NCBI GenBank assembly: GCA_013350335.1
Contig: CM023541.1
Location: 39,672,739 to 39,736,738, forward strand
Length of the DNA stretch: 64,000 nt
DNA from: Chimonanthus salicifolius
Taxonomy: Eukaryota; Streptophyta; Magnoliopsida; Laurales; Calycanthaceae
Reading direction: 5' to 3'
The notes under the pieces were generated by a model. The model was not told where the DNA came from and ran no database searches. It saw only the letters and a program-made list of their open reading frames with translations. The position numbers and the translations under genes were made by a program. Shown here piece by piece: positions 37,301 to 50,611 of this stretch (position 1 is the stretch's first letter; the number at the start of each line of letters is the position of its first letter).

Positions 37301-40300
37301 CTCTATTGTGGAGCAACTGTAGAGGTCTAGGGCTAGGGCTAGGAGTAATAATGCCCTCTCTAAATGAATCAACCAAAGGATCCCCATTAGATCTAGGCCA
37401 GACTCCCCTGGAGGCATGGAAAGCATGATAAGGAACTGAATGGGAAAGTGCAAAAGTTTTGGTAGCACCTGGGTTGAGAAGTGGCGACTCCAATAGGTGA
37501 TGCTGACTATTTCGGTCCTCGCTAGCTGCTGGAAGAAGTGGACGCGACGAAGAGGGCCATTGCGAGTTGGCAGAGCCCTGATGCATGCCTTGCCTACTAT
37601 GAATCACAACTAAGGGTGACTCAAGGGAAGTGGGCCGAAATGACAATACTGCTTTAGCTACTGGATGACGTGGATGAAAGCTCCAAGAGTCCTGTTGTCG
37701 AAAGGAAGGGTGATGTGAAGGGATCCTGTCCTGTGCCGAAACCTCCGAAGATCTAAAGTTCTAAACAGAAAGGGGTGAAGAACATTCCCCGACTCGGAAG
37801 AGCCAGGGCTAAGATGTGCATAACTGGAAGGAATGAAAGAAATTCTAAATGAAGTGGAAGGAGCACCTGTGGGAGAAAAGACATGCGAGACCAAAGGATG
37901 AGGCGAAGCATGGGGGTGCGAATCAGACACAGTCACTGGCACAGTAGCAGGAGATTCTGAGTTTACCCTAGACAGATTATCTTCACCATTAGGAGCAAAA
38001 ATGGATTCAAAGTAACCTCTAACTGCTGCTCTAATCTCATTCTTCCTTTCTAATCTTCTCCCATTCACTGTGATAACTCTTAAATTATTAACCATAGCTC
38101 TTGCTTTAGCCATACAGTGAAAGAATTTGGTATTTCTGTCCCCTTCTTTCAGCCAAGTAGCCCTCGACTTTTGTCTCCATTCCACTTCCTCCCTCCTTAG
38201 TAGGCCCCATAATTTTGACATACACCGGTGTTTTTCTAGATATTCCCCCTCTGACAAATCTCTTTCTTCCTCCACAGTTTCCCAATCCCCAAGTAATTCT
38301 AAAATATGGTCTTTTTCCCCACATAAACTACCCATCTCTTTACACCATGCTTTTATCTTGGGCTTTAGTAATTTCAGCTTTTGTTGTAGGCTAGCCCACC
38401 CCTCCACCTCAAATGAACTCCACCATTCCTTAATTTTTCCAAGGAACTCCTTATGACCCAAACAAGCATTATTGAGGCGGAATGTCTTAGGCCCCCAGTC
38501 CTCCTCCTCCATATTGAGAAGAATCGGCCAATGATCTGAAACTGGTTTTCTAAGTTTAACTTGCACCCCTCCCTTGAAAAGTTCTTCCCAATCCATCGAT
38601 ACTAGAAACCTGTCTAATCTGCTCATCGAGGGGCCTCTTGACCCGCTAGACCATGTAAATCTGCTGCCCAACAATGGATAGTCAATCAATTGACAAGTAT
38701 TGATGTAATCCGAAAACTCCTCCGAGTAATTGGTTCTTTCCAACCGGCCCCTCCTTTCTGAAGGAAATCGAACCGCATTGAAGTCGCCTCCTATACACAA
38801 CGGACCTGACCATCTGTTCTTCAATTGACAAAGTTCATCCTAGAATTGAATCTTTCCGCCTCCGAATGTGGACCATATACATTAGTAAACATTACATCAA
38901 TGTCTTCATCCACAAACATCCCTTCACAGAAATTGTTCTATTACCCATAATCGTCTCCACTGCCTCAAATACTTCAGTTTTCCAAGGGATAATGAGTCCT
39001 CCGGAGAGTCCAATAGCTGGCTTAGCACTCCAAGCTGCTGATCTAGCCCCCCAGATCTCTCTAATATCCTTTTATGTAATCACTTCTCTTTTTGATTCTT
39101 GGATCAAAGCAACATCAGCCCTGTTTTTTCTGAAAACCCCCCGAATGGCCCTCCTTTTCAGTCTGAGGCCAAGACCTCTCACATTGCAAGAGATTACTTT
39201 CATTGATTAACCTTTCTCTTTCCCTGGACCAAACCTTTCTTCTTAGAAGTGTATGACTTTAAGAAGGTTTGATGTGCATGTCGCCTCCTTCAATCTTGAC
39301 GCCCTGTCGGAATGCCTTGATTCCAATGATCTTCGGTCTCTTTCATCTATCAGCTGCAAAGCTTCCTTAGTTGAATTTAAATCAAGGAATTTAATTCCCA
39401 TCTTACTTCCAGCATATAAAATCTTCCTAGATTCCTCTTTGCTGCAACCAAGTTTGGCGGCTAAGACTGCAACTCCTGCCCGGTAAACTTTGTTTCCATT
39501 GGCTTTCTTATCTAAAGACTGATGCCTTCTTCAATGTATCTGATGCTGGTGCTTTTTGGCTGCATTTTACCACCTTTTCATTAGAGAGGACATGGATTTC
39601 TTCTTCCGCACCTGGCTCGAGAAGGAAGGATGGGACTCTATCTTCTTCTTCAGCTATTGCATCAATTCCGAGCCGAAGGTCATGCATGGAGCATGATCTG
39701 TAGACACTCGACTGCCGATTTCTTGTTGATCGCCAACCCTCCTGATCTTTACCATCGGATTTATGGCCTCCCTCAACCTGAACTGTATAGGATGAATTTT
39801 CAAACCCAACCGATCCAGCATTCTTATTTTTTTTTTTTTCACTTTTTTTCCTTCATTTTTTTTCCAGCAATCTTTTTTTTTTTTTTTCATTTTTCCTATT
39901 TTGTTTTTCTCTTCAGATGGATCAGAGTTTCCGCCTGAGTACAAAATTGGTCATCGTCTCCCTGGTCTCCAATGGAGGCTATATCTCCCTCTACTAGCTC
40001 AAGATATTAGTTCAAAAGCTTGTCAATGCCCATTTTTGGTTTAGGTCCATTGTTTGGGGAAGGGAATCCAAGTAACAAAATCATGTATGTTGTGAAGACC
40101 GTATTTTAAAAATTTCAAATGAGATTGAAATATATTTTTATTGGATATTATGAGGAAAGCCGTATTGATACTCAATTTTGGTTAGGTTCCTTGGTTGGGA
40201 TGAGCATTCAAAACACAACATTGTGTATGTGGTGTATGGTCATACATGAGAATTTCATATAAGAATTGCAAATTTATTCATCAGATGTTGATATGATAGA

Positions 40301-43300
40301 AGGGCCAATGCCCAATTCTATTTCAATTCATTCGTTGGGGAAGGGCATCTCAATGAAAATATAGTTTATTTGATGTTTGGCCACGTGTGAGAATTCTAGA
40401 TAAGTTTGCATTTTATATTTATCGCATATTAGTAGGAAAGTTGTTAGAGAATGCGCAATTTTGTTCGAGCTCATTGGTCTGGGATGTGCGTTAAATAATA
40501 ATGAAGTTTATGAGTATGAGAAAGAATTTATGAAAACAACAATCTATATTTATGTACTATTAAGTGGAAATCAATGAAATGCCCAACTTTGGTTTAGGTT
40601 CATTGGTTGGGGATGATCATTTTCAGAACGACATCATCAATCTGGTGGTGAACGGGATGGCTATTTAGCTCAAAGATCTAAAAGCTTGAAGAGCCCGATT
40701 TGAAATGGTGACATGTATGTGATGGAGATATGAATGAATTATGGATTAGATTTATATTGGATACTGGTTGAAACACAATTCAAAAACCCAATTTTGTTCA
40801 AGTTCCTTGGTTGGAGATGGGCTCTTAAATAGTAGGTTAATATAAAATTCGTTGGTTGGGGATGGGTGTATTTAATATTATCATTGGTAGCTAGCACCCC
40901 TAAGCATATGTATTATATTAAACATTTGATATGATCAAATAAAAGTGAATGAAAGGGTGCTATTGGCAGCTTTTTGACACTTGAGTTCAAAGAAATTTCA
41001 TGAAGTTCAACTTTAGATGAGTTGTAAGATATTGGTTTACAAGCTTGTCAATGCCCATTTATGGTTTAGGTCCATTGATTGGGGAAGGGCATGAAGCAAC
41101 TACATCATGTATATTATGAAGACTGTATTTAAAAATCTCAAATAAGATTGAAATCTATTTTTATTGGATATCGTGAGGAAAGCTGTATTGATGCCTAATT
41201 TTGGTTAGGTTTCTTGGTTGGGATGGGCACCCAAACAACAACATTGTGTATGGCCATACATGAGAATTTCATATAAGATTGCAAATTTATTCATTGGATG
41301 TTCATATGAAAGAAGGGCCAATCCTTTCGTTGGGGAAGGGCATCTCAATGAAAATATAGTTTGTTTGGCCACGTGTGAGAATCCTACGTAAGTTTGAATT
41401 TCATATTTAATGCATATTAGTAGGAAAGTTGTTGGAGAATGCGCAATTTTATTCGAGTTCATTGGTTGGGGATGTACATTATACAATGATGAAGTTTATG
41501 AGTGTGAGAAAGAATTTATGAAAACAATAATCCATATTTATCTACTATTATGTGGAAATCAATGAAATGCACAACTTTGGTTTAGGTTTATTGGTTGGGG
41601 ATGAGCATTTCAACAATGACATCATCAATTTGGTGGAAGATGGAATGACTATTTAGATTGAAGATCTGAAAGCTTGAAGAGCCGGATTTGAAATGGTGAC
41701 CTTCCAGCTTCGCATAGAAATCCGCAACGCCGTTGGCTATTCATCTGACCTGCTGAAAGGATACCTCTAAACCTATGCATAATTTCGAAGAACCCTCCCT
41801 TTTAGGAATGAGGGAGATAAATTAGTGTTTTAAGCATTTGTTAATCCTCCCCTACTGATAAAAACTCTTTGAAGACCCTAATGAAATCTGGACCCACTAT
41901 ATCCCAACTCGCTTTGATAAAGCTAAAGTTAAAGCCATCTATCCCAAGCGCTTTATCTCCCTCTAGGTTATCTAGTGCTCATCGAATTTCCTCATGACTA
42001 AAATCCCTCTCTAACCGATCTATCTTATTGTCCCTTATTCTTTTAACGTGTAGGCCATCCAAAAGTGGTCTAAGGGAATTTTTTCCAAGGAGGCTCGCTG
42101 AGCCGGTAAAGGATGAATCTAAAGGAGACTTGCTAGGGAGAGCTACGGTCAATAAAAGTCTAGAAGGAAGGGGATTCGGCGACAACCACCTAAAAGTTGA
42201 GGTTCTCAAAACAACATTCTCTGAACTAGAACAGTAAAACATGGAAGAGTAGTGGAGTATTTGGTGGGAACGCAACAATAGAATCTTTAAGGGTATCACT
42301 GAATTGTCTGACATTGTTTCTATACGAGTCTTCGCCAAGTATGCATCATTGGCTACTTCTCTCGTAGAGTTCAGGAATATTTCTATGAATGTTATCTTAC
42401 GAGCTTTAGAAAGAATGTGTAGACTTAGTTTGAGACTTTCTTTTTGTGTTCTTTCCTGTTCCTCGTGGGTGTAGTGGGATTGCGGGCTCTTTGTATCTTT
42501 CCCTTTTTCCTTTTGTTTCTGTATTGCACCTCTAGTGCCTCTCTTTTATTAATATATTAACCATTCAAAAAAAGAAAAAGAAATGGAAGAGTAGTGAAGG
42601 AAGGGTAGTACCCAAGAAGGGGAGCGCCAAGGAGGGAAGAGCTGAAGTCTTCATAGCCTCTAGTCGCTTGAATATCCGATTGGCCAAGCCAAAGGTCAAA
42701 TAGAAGAGTGAATGAGGACAGTGTTGTCGAAGTGGTGAAGGGTCATGAGTTGCAACTTCACCCGTACTAATCTTTGAAACCTGTGAATATCCTCCCACCA
42801 CCAAAAGAGAAGAAACAACAAGAATTAGAGAAAAAAAGCTCTAAAAGAGTAGATGAAGAACAATAAGGGAGAGAGCCTGACAGCGAGGAAGCAAAAGGCA
42901 GGTGGGGAGTAGCAGAGGAAGGAGCTGGAGAAGCTAGTGACTGGGCATAAGGCACTGACCACTGAACCAAAGAAGTCGAAATGAAGTCTGGATGCCTTCC
43001 TTGTCCACCACTCTTTGGTCATCTACCACATTGAATGCTAGAGTTAAAAATGATCATATTAGAGATAGTTTGAAAATTGCCCCAATATGTAATAAATTGA
43101 GAGAGACTCATTTGGCATGTTAGCAGAAGACTAGAGACAACCCCAGTACGTAGAGTTTAGAGGTTACAAGTTGCATGTATGAGGACGAGGGGTAGACCAA
43201 TGAAAATGTGGAGAGAAGGGATAAAGAAAGCCATGATAGATTGTGGAGTGATAGATCGTATGGTTTATGATAGGGCCAATTGGAGAAGTAGTAATAAAAA

Positions 43301-46300
43301 AGCCAACCCTAGATAGATGGGATTATGGCTATGATGATAATGGTCATGATAATCATGATGACCTACACAAACAGGAAAAACCACATGAACCAGCCTTAGC
43401 CAAAGAATCAGTATGCTCATTTTTTAATTTGTCAATGTGCCTGATGAAATCTTGTCCCTTGCCAGTCTAATTTCCTCCAGTATCTGCCAAAGTCCATGGA
43501 TAAAACTGCTGCCTGGAGACCCAGATTCGATGCAATGGTATTTCTGGTAGGATACCCAGATTTAGTTCTTGCTAAAAAGGTGAAAAGATTCAATGGTATT
43601 GGCCTATTGGGTTTGAAATTTAGATAGAGGAGAGGAGGGAAAAGAAGCAGAAAAGAATAGGTACCTTTAAAAAAAAAGAAGCAAAAAAGAAATAGGGAAA
43701 CCCCAACACCCCCCCCCCCCCCCCCCCACACCCCCCCCCCACACCCCGCGTGTGTATATACTAGCTATACTAAATAAAACGAAACAGTGTTACCCGTCTC
43801 GTAGTCATTAATCTCTTGAAGAATAGTTGCCTTAAAAAAAAAAAAAGCAGAAAAGAAATAGGTAAAGCACCTTCCACCCCGCCCCCCCCTGCCCCCGTCT
43901 CGAGAGAGAGTGCATATTCTAGCTCTACTAAATAAAACAAAATAGTGTTACCCATCTCCTAGCCATTAATCTCTTGAATGGATCTGGTTCCCATCTGCAA
44001 ATCACTGATCTTTTGGGTGAATGTGGTTATGTTTTATTTGTCTCATATGATTTTTTGGACAATATGTTTCATTTGGAAGTTTTGGAAGTATCTTCATGGC
44101 ATTTCTGATTTATGTAGCAATACAATAGGCTTCAACACAAAACCTAGCGTCTTTTTAATTAAAGACTAGTGGCTTTTGATGGCCATCTGGATCCATGGAG
44201 ATCTTCCTTTTAGAGAAAAACTCTGAAGACTTTGGAATCTTCAAATTGAGTTCTTGCTGCTAGAGAGGTCTGTTGTTTCTCTGATCATGGAGCAACCCGG
44301 GTGAGTTTTTGATGTCTAGAATGAACTCAAGAATGTGTTGCAATCCACCTCGTCTTTGTAGGAAGAATAATGGTCCGTTCAGGGGTATACTTATTCTGAA
44401 AATTCATGTTGAGCTTCAGGTAATCTGCAGATTTCTCTGGTTCTATTGCCTTGAATGATTGAGTGCTCCAATCAGTCATTTGGTAACTTAAAGAGGTAGC
44501 CAAAAAAGGAGTGTATCCATTCACATTTTACAACACATTTGCATGTAGGGCAGGGATTTTAGGGTTTTACAGAGGAACACAAAAATCCCTGGACCCATAT
44601 CTGCAGCTTCATTAGGCTTTCAGTTTCGACAAATAGGAGCTGGACCATACATGCATATTTGTAGAATGCTTCCAATTGGCAAGATCACCTTGAATTTGTT
44701 TGTTATATCATATTTTCTATTATTTGTCTATTTTATAGCCAGTGATTGAAGGGCTAGGATGCTCTCTTTTGTGAGACTGGCTCTATGATCTATTCATGAT
44801 AGTGTCAATGCATCTTTTATACTGTATGCATGTTTTTCATACAACATCAATACTAACGGTTCAGTGAGAAGGTTGCAGGATGATTATATCAATAATACTG
44901 TATTGAGCTAACAAATCACCCTAATTAAATAAATCATGAACCACGTACAGAAATAAACTTGCAAAACAATCTATAAAGAATACTCATTCATGCCAGCCCG
45001 AACTACATTATGCCATTTCACAAAACAAGAAGAACAAGAAGAAGAAGAGGAAGAAATATTCGTGTCATATTGCTATATTATTGTTTAGAAAGGTAAAATG
45101 CATTGCCTCTAATGGCAATTGTGTTGGCCTGGGAGATGCAGGATTTATTTTTCGTTCATTTCATGACTGCCACTGCAATGATAAATGTCATTCTGACTCT
45201 GGACCTAGTTGTTTTACATGTTCAAGTTGCTGCTTTTTGGTTACAGGAAGGCGTTTCTTTGATGAGTTGGATAGAGATGGTGATGGCCAGGTAACACTTG
45301 AAGATCTTGAAGTAGCAATGAGAAACAGAAAATTACCCAGAAGATATGCACGAGACTTTTTGCGCCGCACTAGAAGTCACTTATTTTCAAAATCAATAGG
45401 GTGGAAACAATTTTTATCCTTGATGGAACAGAAGGAACCGACTATTCTGCGGGCTTATACCACATTGTGTTTGAGCAAGTCTGGGACGTTGCAAAAAAGT
45501 CAAATTTTAACTTCTCTTACAAGGGCTGGACTTCCTGCCAATGAAGATAATGCTGCCGCAATGATGAGGTTTCTTAATGCAGACACTGAGGGATCCATTT
45601 CCTATGGTCATTTTCGAGATTTTATGCTTCTGCTTCCTTCAGAGCGCCTTCAAGATGATCCTCGGTAAGATGAATTTGGATCATTCATGTTATAAGCTTT
45701 ATTTAATGGTATACATTGAGTTAAACTATCATCTAGGAATTTGTTATTGCTACTTATAAGTTTGACTCTTGCTTGCTTGGAAGCAACAGAATAAACTTTG
45801 ACAGTTTCAGTCTTTGAATACATTTTATATGGACAGCTTCTTTATCCATACTGGACAGTTGTACATCTATTGTTTTTTCCCCTTTGGTCTTTAAAATGAA
45901 GACTGAGCCATGGTCATTCATGAAGGTATAATACCAATAAAAAGATCGTGAAGGTATTATGCATTCATGCTGTATAGTCTAATAAAGAGGTTATATCTTG
46001 TAAAAACCTTTTATTTCTTGTGATGATAAACATTTGGTTACTTCCACAGGAGTATCTGGTTTGAAGCTGCGACTGTTGTTGCTGTCCCCCCACCTGTGGA
46101 AATTCCTGCTGAAAGTGTTCTGAAATCTGCATTGGCAGGAGGTCTTGCTTGTGCACTTTCTACTTCTCTATTGCACCCTGTTGATACAATGAAGGTATTT
46201 ACATTCTCTAAATATACCATTCCACCCAAAAATTGAGTGGCTGCACCCTTTCCACTGTAGTTGTGATGCTTACCATGTATCATACTTTTAATGCAACTGA

Positions 46301-49300
46301 GGGTGGAGAATATGATTAGTTGTAAAAAAATGTAGAAAGACCAACATAAATCCTATTTAAACAGTCAATTGCAGGTTGTTACTTCAGAAACATTACCTGC
46401 ATGAACATTGTTTGGCCATTTGTTCTTGAAAAAATGTTAGAACTTTCAAAAAAGAAAAACAATACAGAACCGAAATGTCCTGTTGACTTTCAAAAGAAGA
46501 AGAAGAAGAAGAAAACACAAAAGCCAAGCCAGTCACTGTTGGATAAAGAGCATAATTGAAAGAATTCCATTTAAAAGGAGCATAATATAGACAACATAAT
46601 CATATTATGATGTGTAATATTAAAGGATATGGATATAAAAATATCAGAGGAAACTGAGTGGAGATAGTATCATTAATTTTTTAAAATTGGCAACTGATTT
46701 TATTGCAGAGGAAAAATGGATACATCAAAGGAGGCTTCTGATACAAAAATGAGGAACTGCAAACAAACACTGTGATTACCACAACCATGTGCATGAAGGA
46801 TATCTCAGCCTAAAATGTTATAACACCTCATCCAAGATCTTATGAAGTCAGATATGCATACACTTAACTCACTCATCTGTATCAATAATAAAAGAAGAAA
46901 ACTGACTGATTGGATTGAGTTTTCCTATTTTTCCAAGGAAGAAAAGTGACTGTTTGGATTGGGTGTTTTTTCTCTCTGAAAGGTAATAGAATGAATATAA
47001 TTAACGTGAGCAAGTCATGGGGGGCCCGACTTTTAACTTTGACCTGATAATTACTCAAAAACTGTCTTGATTAAATCAAACAGTGATTTTGACTCTGTTC
47101 TAGACATCTAGTTGATTTGTGGAGCATTCCATTTTATGGGGTGATTTTTTATCCATACGCTTGCTCTGGGAAAACTTATGTCCATTACAAGACTAACTAA
47201 TAAGGCCTTATATTTGGCATGCAACCAGGTGGATATGCAAGAATTGTGTGGTGGACCTGTCAATTGCATACCAAATCAGTTCTTCACCCGTCAACTCGCC
47301 ATCACCACATATCCCAACTTACCCTCCAACTTTTAAGATCTGAAGTTTAAAGGCTTTTGTATCCATTCCATATTATCATTACCTTCTTTACTATTTCGAT
47401 ACAAAAGGTGCCTCCTATTTTTGAATAGGCTTTCCCATGTACTAGGTGCCAAATGTTCTACCTTTTTTCATAGGCTATTTTGGATACTTGGTTCTTTACT
47501 GTTGGTTGTCTTCTCTTTTTCCTTGTCATGATTTTTTTCCCTTTTCTTTTCTTAGACTCGAGTACAAGCATCAACGCTCTCATTTCCAGAACTTGTATCA
47601 AAACTTCCACAAATTGGGATGAGAGGATTATACAGGGGTTCCATCCCAGCCATTCTCGGACAATTTTCAAGGTTGGATTTCAAACCATGTTTGTTATTAA
47701 GAATTTTTTATGAACTCTTGTTTACCACTAATGTTCTTTTCGACAGCCATGGATTGCGGACTGGGATCTTTGAAGCCAGCAAACTTGTGTTAATAAATAT
47801 TGCTCCAACACTTCCAGAAATTCAGGTGAGTAGATGTGTACACAAAAAATAGTCCATATCAGTAATCAAGACCATTCATCTCGTCCAATCCCCTTGGTGT
47901 AGGTCAAATAGTGAAAACCACATTTTTTATTTATAACCATCCAATATGTGCCTTACATATTGTATGGTGCAGACCCTTTTAACAGAATGCCCACTTGTAA
48001 AATCAGTTTCATCCTTTAAATATTGCCTGTCATAGATTGCTCATGATTGGGTCAGGATGATTGAGAGTGGATTGGCAATCTAAAACCAACCAAAATTTGA
48101 AATCGAGTTGAAAATTTCAACCCCTATGTGACGCAGGACAAAGGATAGGGTAACCCTAAAGGTGACCCTAAATGTCTAAATGCGATTTATGCTAATGAGG
48201 CTGAAATTAAAATTAAAATTAATAATAACAATTAGAATAATAAAATCTACTACAAATAATCAGTAAAATTCAGAGGATTAAATGTAAGTAATAAAATCAC
48301 AATCCAAACCATGTCCTAGCTCAAAGTAGAAAGTTTCAAAATCAAGAGGACAGGTGTACAAAAGGTTCAAGAAAATAGGACAGGTGTAAGAAAGGTTCAG
48401 TACAATAGGACAGCAATGATTAAGACTGTGTGGGATATCTGGGGGTCAGGAAAGGCCTAAGATGGATCCAGAACAGCAATAAAGGGACTGTTCAAGGTAG
48501 AGGAGGGACTAAGAAGGGTATATGGCAGTAAAGGGGACAGGAAATTGAAATGGTAATAGCAGCAGAGATGGCAATTTGGCTGTGGATAGGTGTAGGAGGG
48601 TCAAAAGTCCTTGGGACAGGAGTTTAGGGACTGTATGGACTGCAGAAAGAGGGGACGAATGTAGTATGGTGGGTATAGGGGCTGGATAAAAGTAAAGGCA
48701 GAAATCTGGGCAGCGGTAAAAGGGATTGGGGAACTTTGGAAGTCACGGCTAGTAGAGGAAAAGATTAAAAGGAAAGAAAAGAGAAGAGAGAAGATGGAAG
48801 AAAGATAGAACTACCTGGAAAAAAGGATGATGGCTTCACGCCCTTGGATTCTCACCAACACATGCACGGCATAGAGGTATGCTCGAAAATCTCAAAATCT
48901 TATTCATTAATCTGTCTTTGCCTCAAGGAGGCTACAACTTATATAGAACTCTTCCTTTCTTAAAATAAAACATTAACTAAATATAGCAATAAACAAAATA
49001 GAAACTAACTAAAACCAACTTCAAAGAAAATTAAATACAACAACTACTAATTATGGAAAGCAACTACTAATTATGGAATCTGCAATGAATGCTCCGCATC
49101 ACTATGTCACGCAATTCGAGTTTGCACAGTCAGGTTAGGGTTGAATCTGATTCAAGTTGCTTACCTACGACTTTAAAGAATCCCTTCGATCATTCAATCC
49201 TGATATTTTATTTTCACATTTAGAATAGCTAGTTCATACAAAAATGGACCAACAATAAGATTGTTAAAATATTTTTATGTGAGTTTTAACAAAAATGGGC

Positions 49301-50580
49301 TTTTACATCTCTCCTAACTGATGACTTGGGTTATTTAAATGTCAACTGCAACCTTGTGCAATGTAATGGACAACGAACTCAATATTTGGTATTACATCTA
49401 GTTCTGAGGTAGGTAATGGATGACTAGTTCTCTCTCATAAAAAATGTCATTGACATGTAATTTTTTTCTTTCCTTGATGGGGAACCCTTTTTCAGGGTTC
49501 AAGAAGCTCATGATTGAGGCTATAAATATTGGTAAACATCTAGGTCTAAGGTGGGTAATGGAGGACCAATTATCTTAGATGTGAAATTTGTATATGATAC
49601 TCCTCTTTTGTGAGGCATGAGAGAGGGATGTGGAAGGGGTAAAGATGGTGCTTTTTTGCTTTGAAATGACGTCAGCGTTGAAAATGAATTTAGGAGAGAA
49701 CCTAATGCTTGGTCTTAATGTAACACACTGACAAGTTGGAAGCACTTGTTAGTTCCTTCCAATGCAAGAATAGGAAAATTCCGATGCTCCACCTCAGTTT
49801 TCCAATTTGACCCCATCCTAAAGCCCGTTCTTGGGGACCCATTAGTTGATAAATTTGAATATAAGATGGTTTCTTGGAAGCACAAATTTTCCTTTGGTGG
49901 TCAAATAACTTTGATCAAAGCTTCTTTAGCAAACCTTTGTAGGAAATAGTGATATGAAGGTGTACCTGATGAAATGGAACCCTGGAAAAATGGAGGGTTG
50001 GGTCTGTGGACAATGAAAGATAAGATTGGAGCCCTGCTTTATAAATGACCATGGAGACAAGGCAATGAGGCTAATGCACCATGGAGAAAAGTTCTCTATC
50101 ATAAATACAGTGTGGGAGGCTTCTAGGGTTGGGAGGTCTTTTGAATGATTCATTTCATTAGGTGTGTGAGTGTGTGGGGTGCGGGCTCAATGAAACAAAC
50201 TATTGTTGCCTCTCATCATGTGAAGTGGATTATGTTTCATCAGCAGCCTGTATGTGCCAATAAATTTGGTTAAGGTTTGATGCTCTTGCAGCTTGGAAGC
50301 TTCTATATTTTAAGTAGTTTTCTATCCTCTGTTGGGTGGTCCCTTATCCCCACCCCCTCCCACACCCTCCCCATCTCTCTAGTTTCTCCTCAAAGCTAAG
50401 ACCTCCATTTGTGTCCATTTTCTTCTTTTCTAATCAAACTGACTCTCTCCCTCTCTCTTCTATCCTCTGTTGGGTGGTCCCTTATCCCCACCCCCCTCCC
50501 ACATCCTCCCCATCTCCCTAGTTTCTCCTCAAAGCTAAGACCTCCATTTGTGTCCATTTTCTTCTTTTCTAATCAAACCG

Positions 50581-50611
<31 letters not shown>

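Larger units (their letters stand above)
33164..41701. repeat. Higher-order tandem repeat, units of about 1 kb
   Basis: Copy A is 33164-34152, copy B about 40014-41038 and copy C 41039-41701 (cut short). Each starts CTTGTCAATGCCCATTT and is itself made of six or seven diverged monomers of about 125-200 bases. The monomers share the phrases CCAATTTTGGTTTAGGTTC and TTGGTTGGGGATGGGCAT and an AAGATTGAAATATAT...GGATATT segment. The LINE at 34153-40002 is inserted between A and B. Confidence 0.85.
32511..45246 (+). other. SAMTL intron 1 (12.7 kb)
   Basis: It contains the satellite-like array, a near full-length antisense LINE, a second LINE remnant with a nested LINE, an RTE fragment and a poly(C) tandem duplication (all listed). 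Bases 32511-33160 and 43990-45246 show no recognisable element. Confidence 0.85.

Noticed and set aside
38866..39486. Plus-strand open frames
   Set aside because: They are antisense shadows of the LINE endonuclease and ORF1-like region, which read sensibly on the minus strand.
41702..42590. Twin-primed (5'-inverted) LINE
   Set aside because: A perfect 14-bp duplication brackets only the plus-strand 3' part, so it is a nested insertion.
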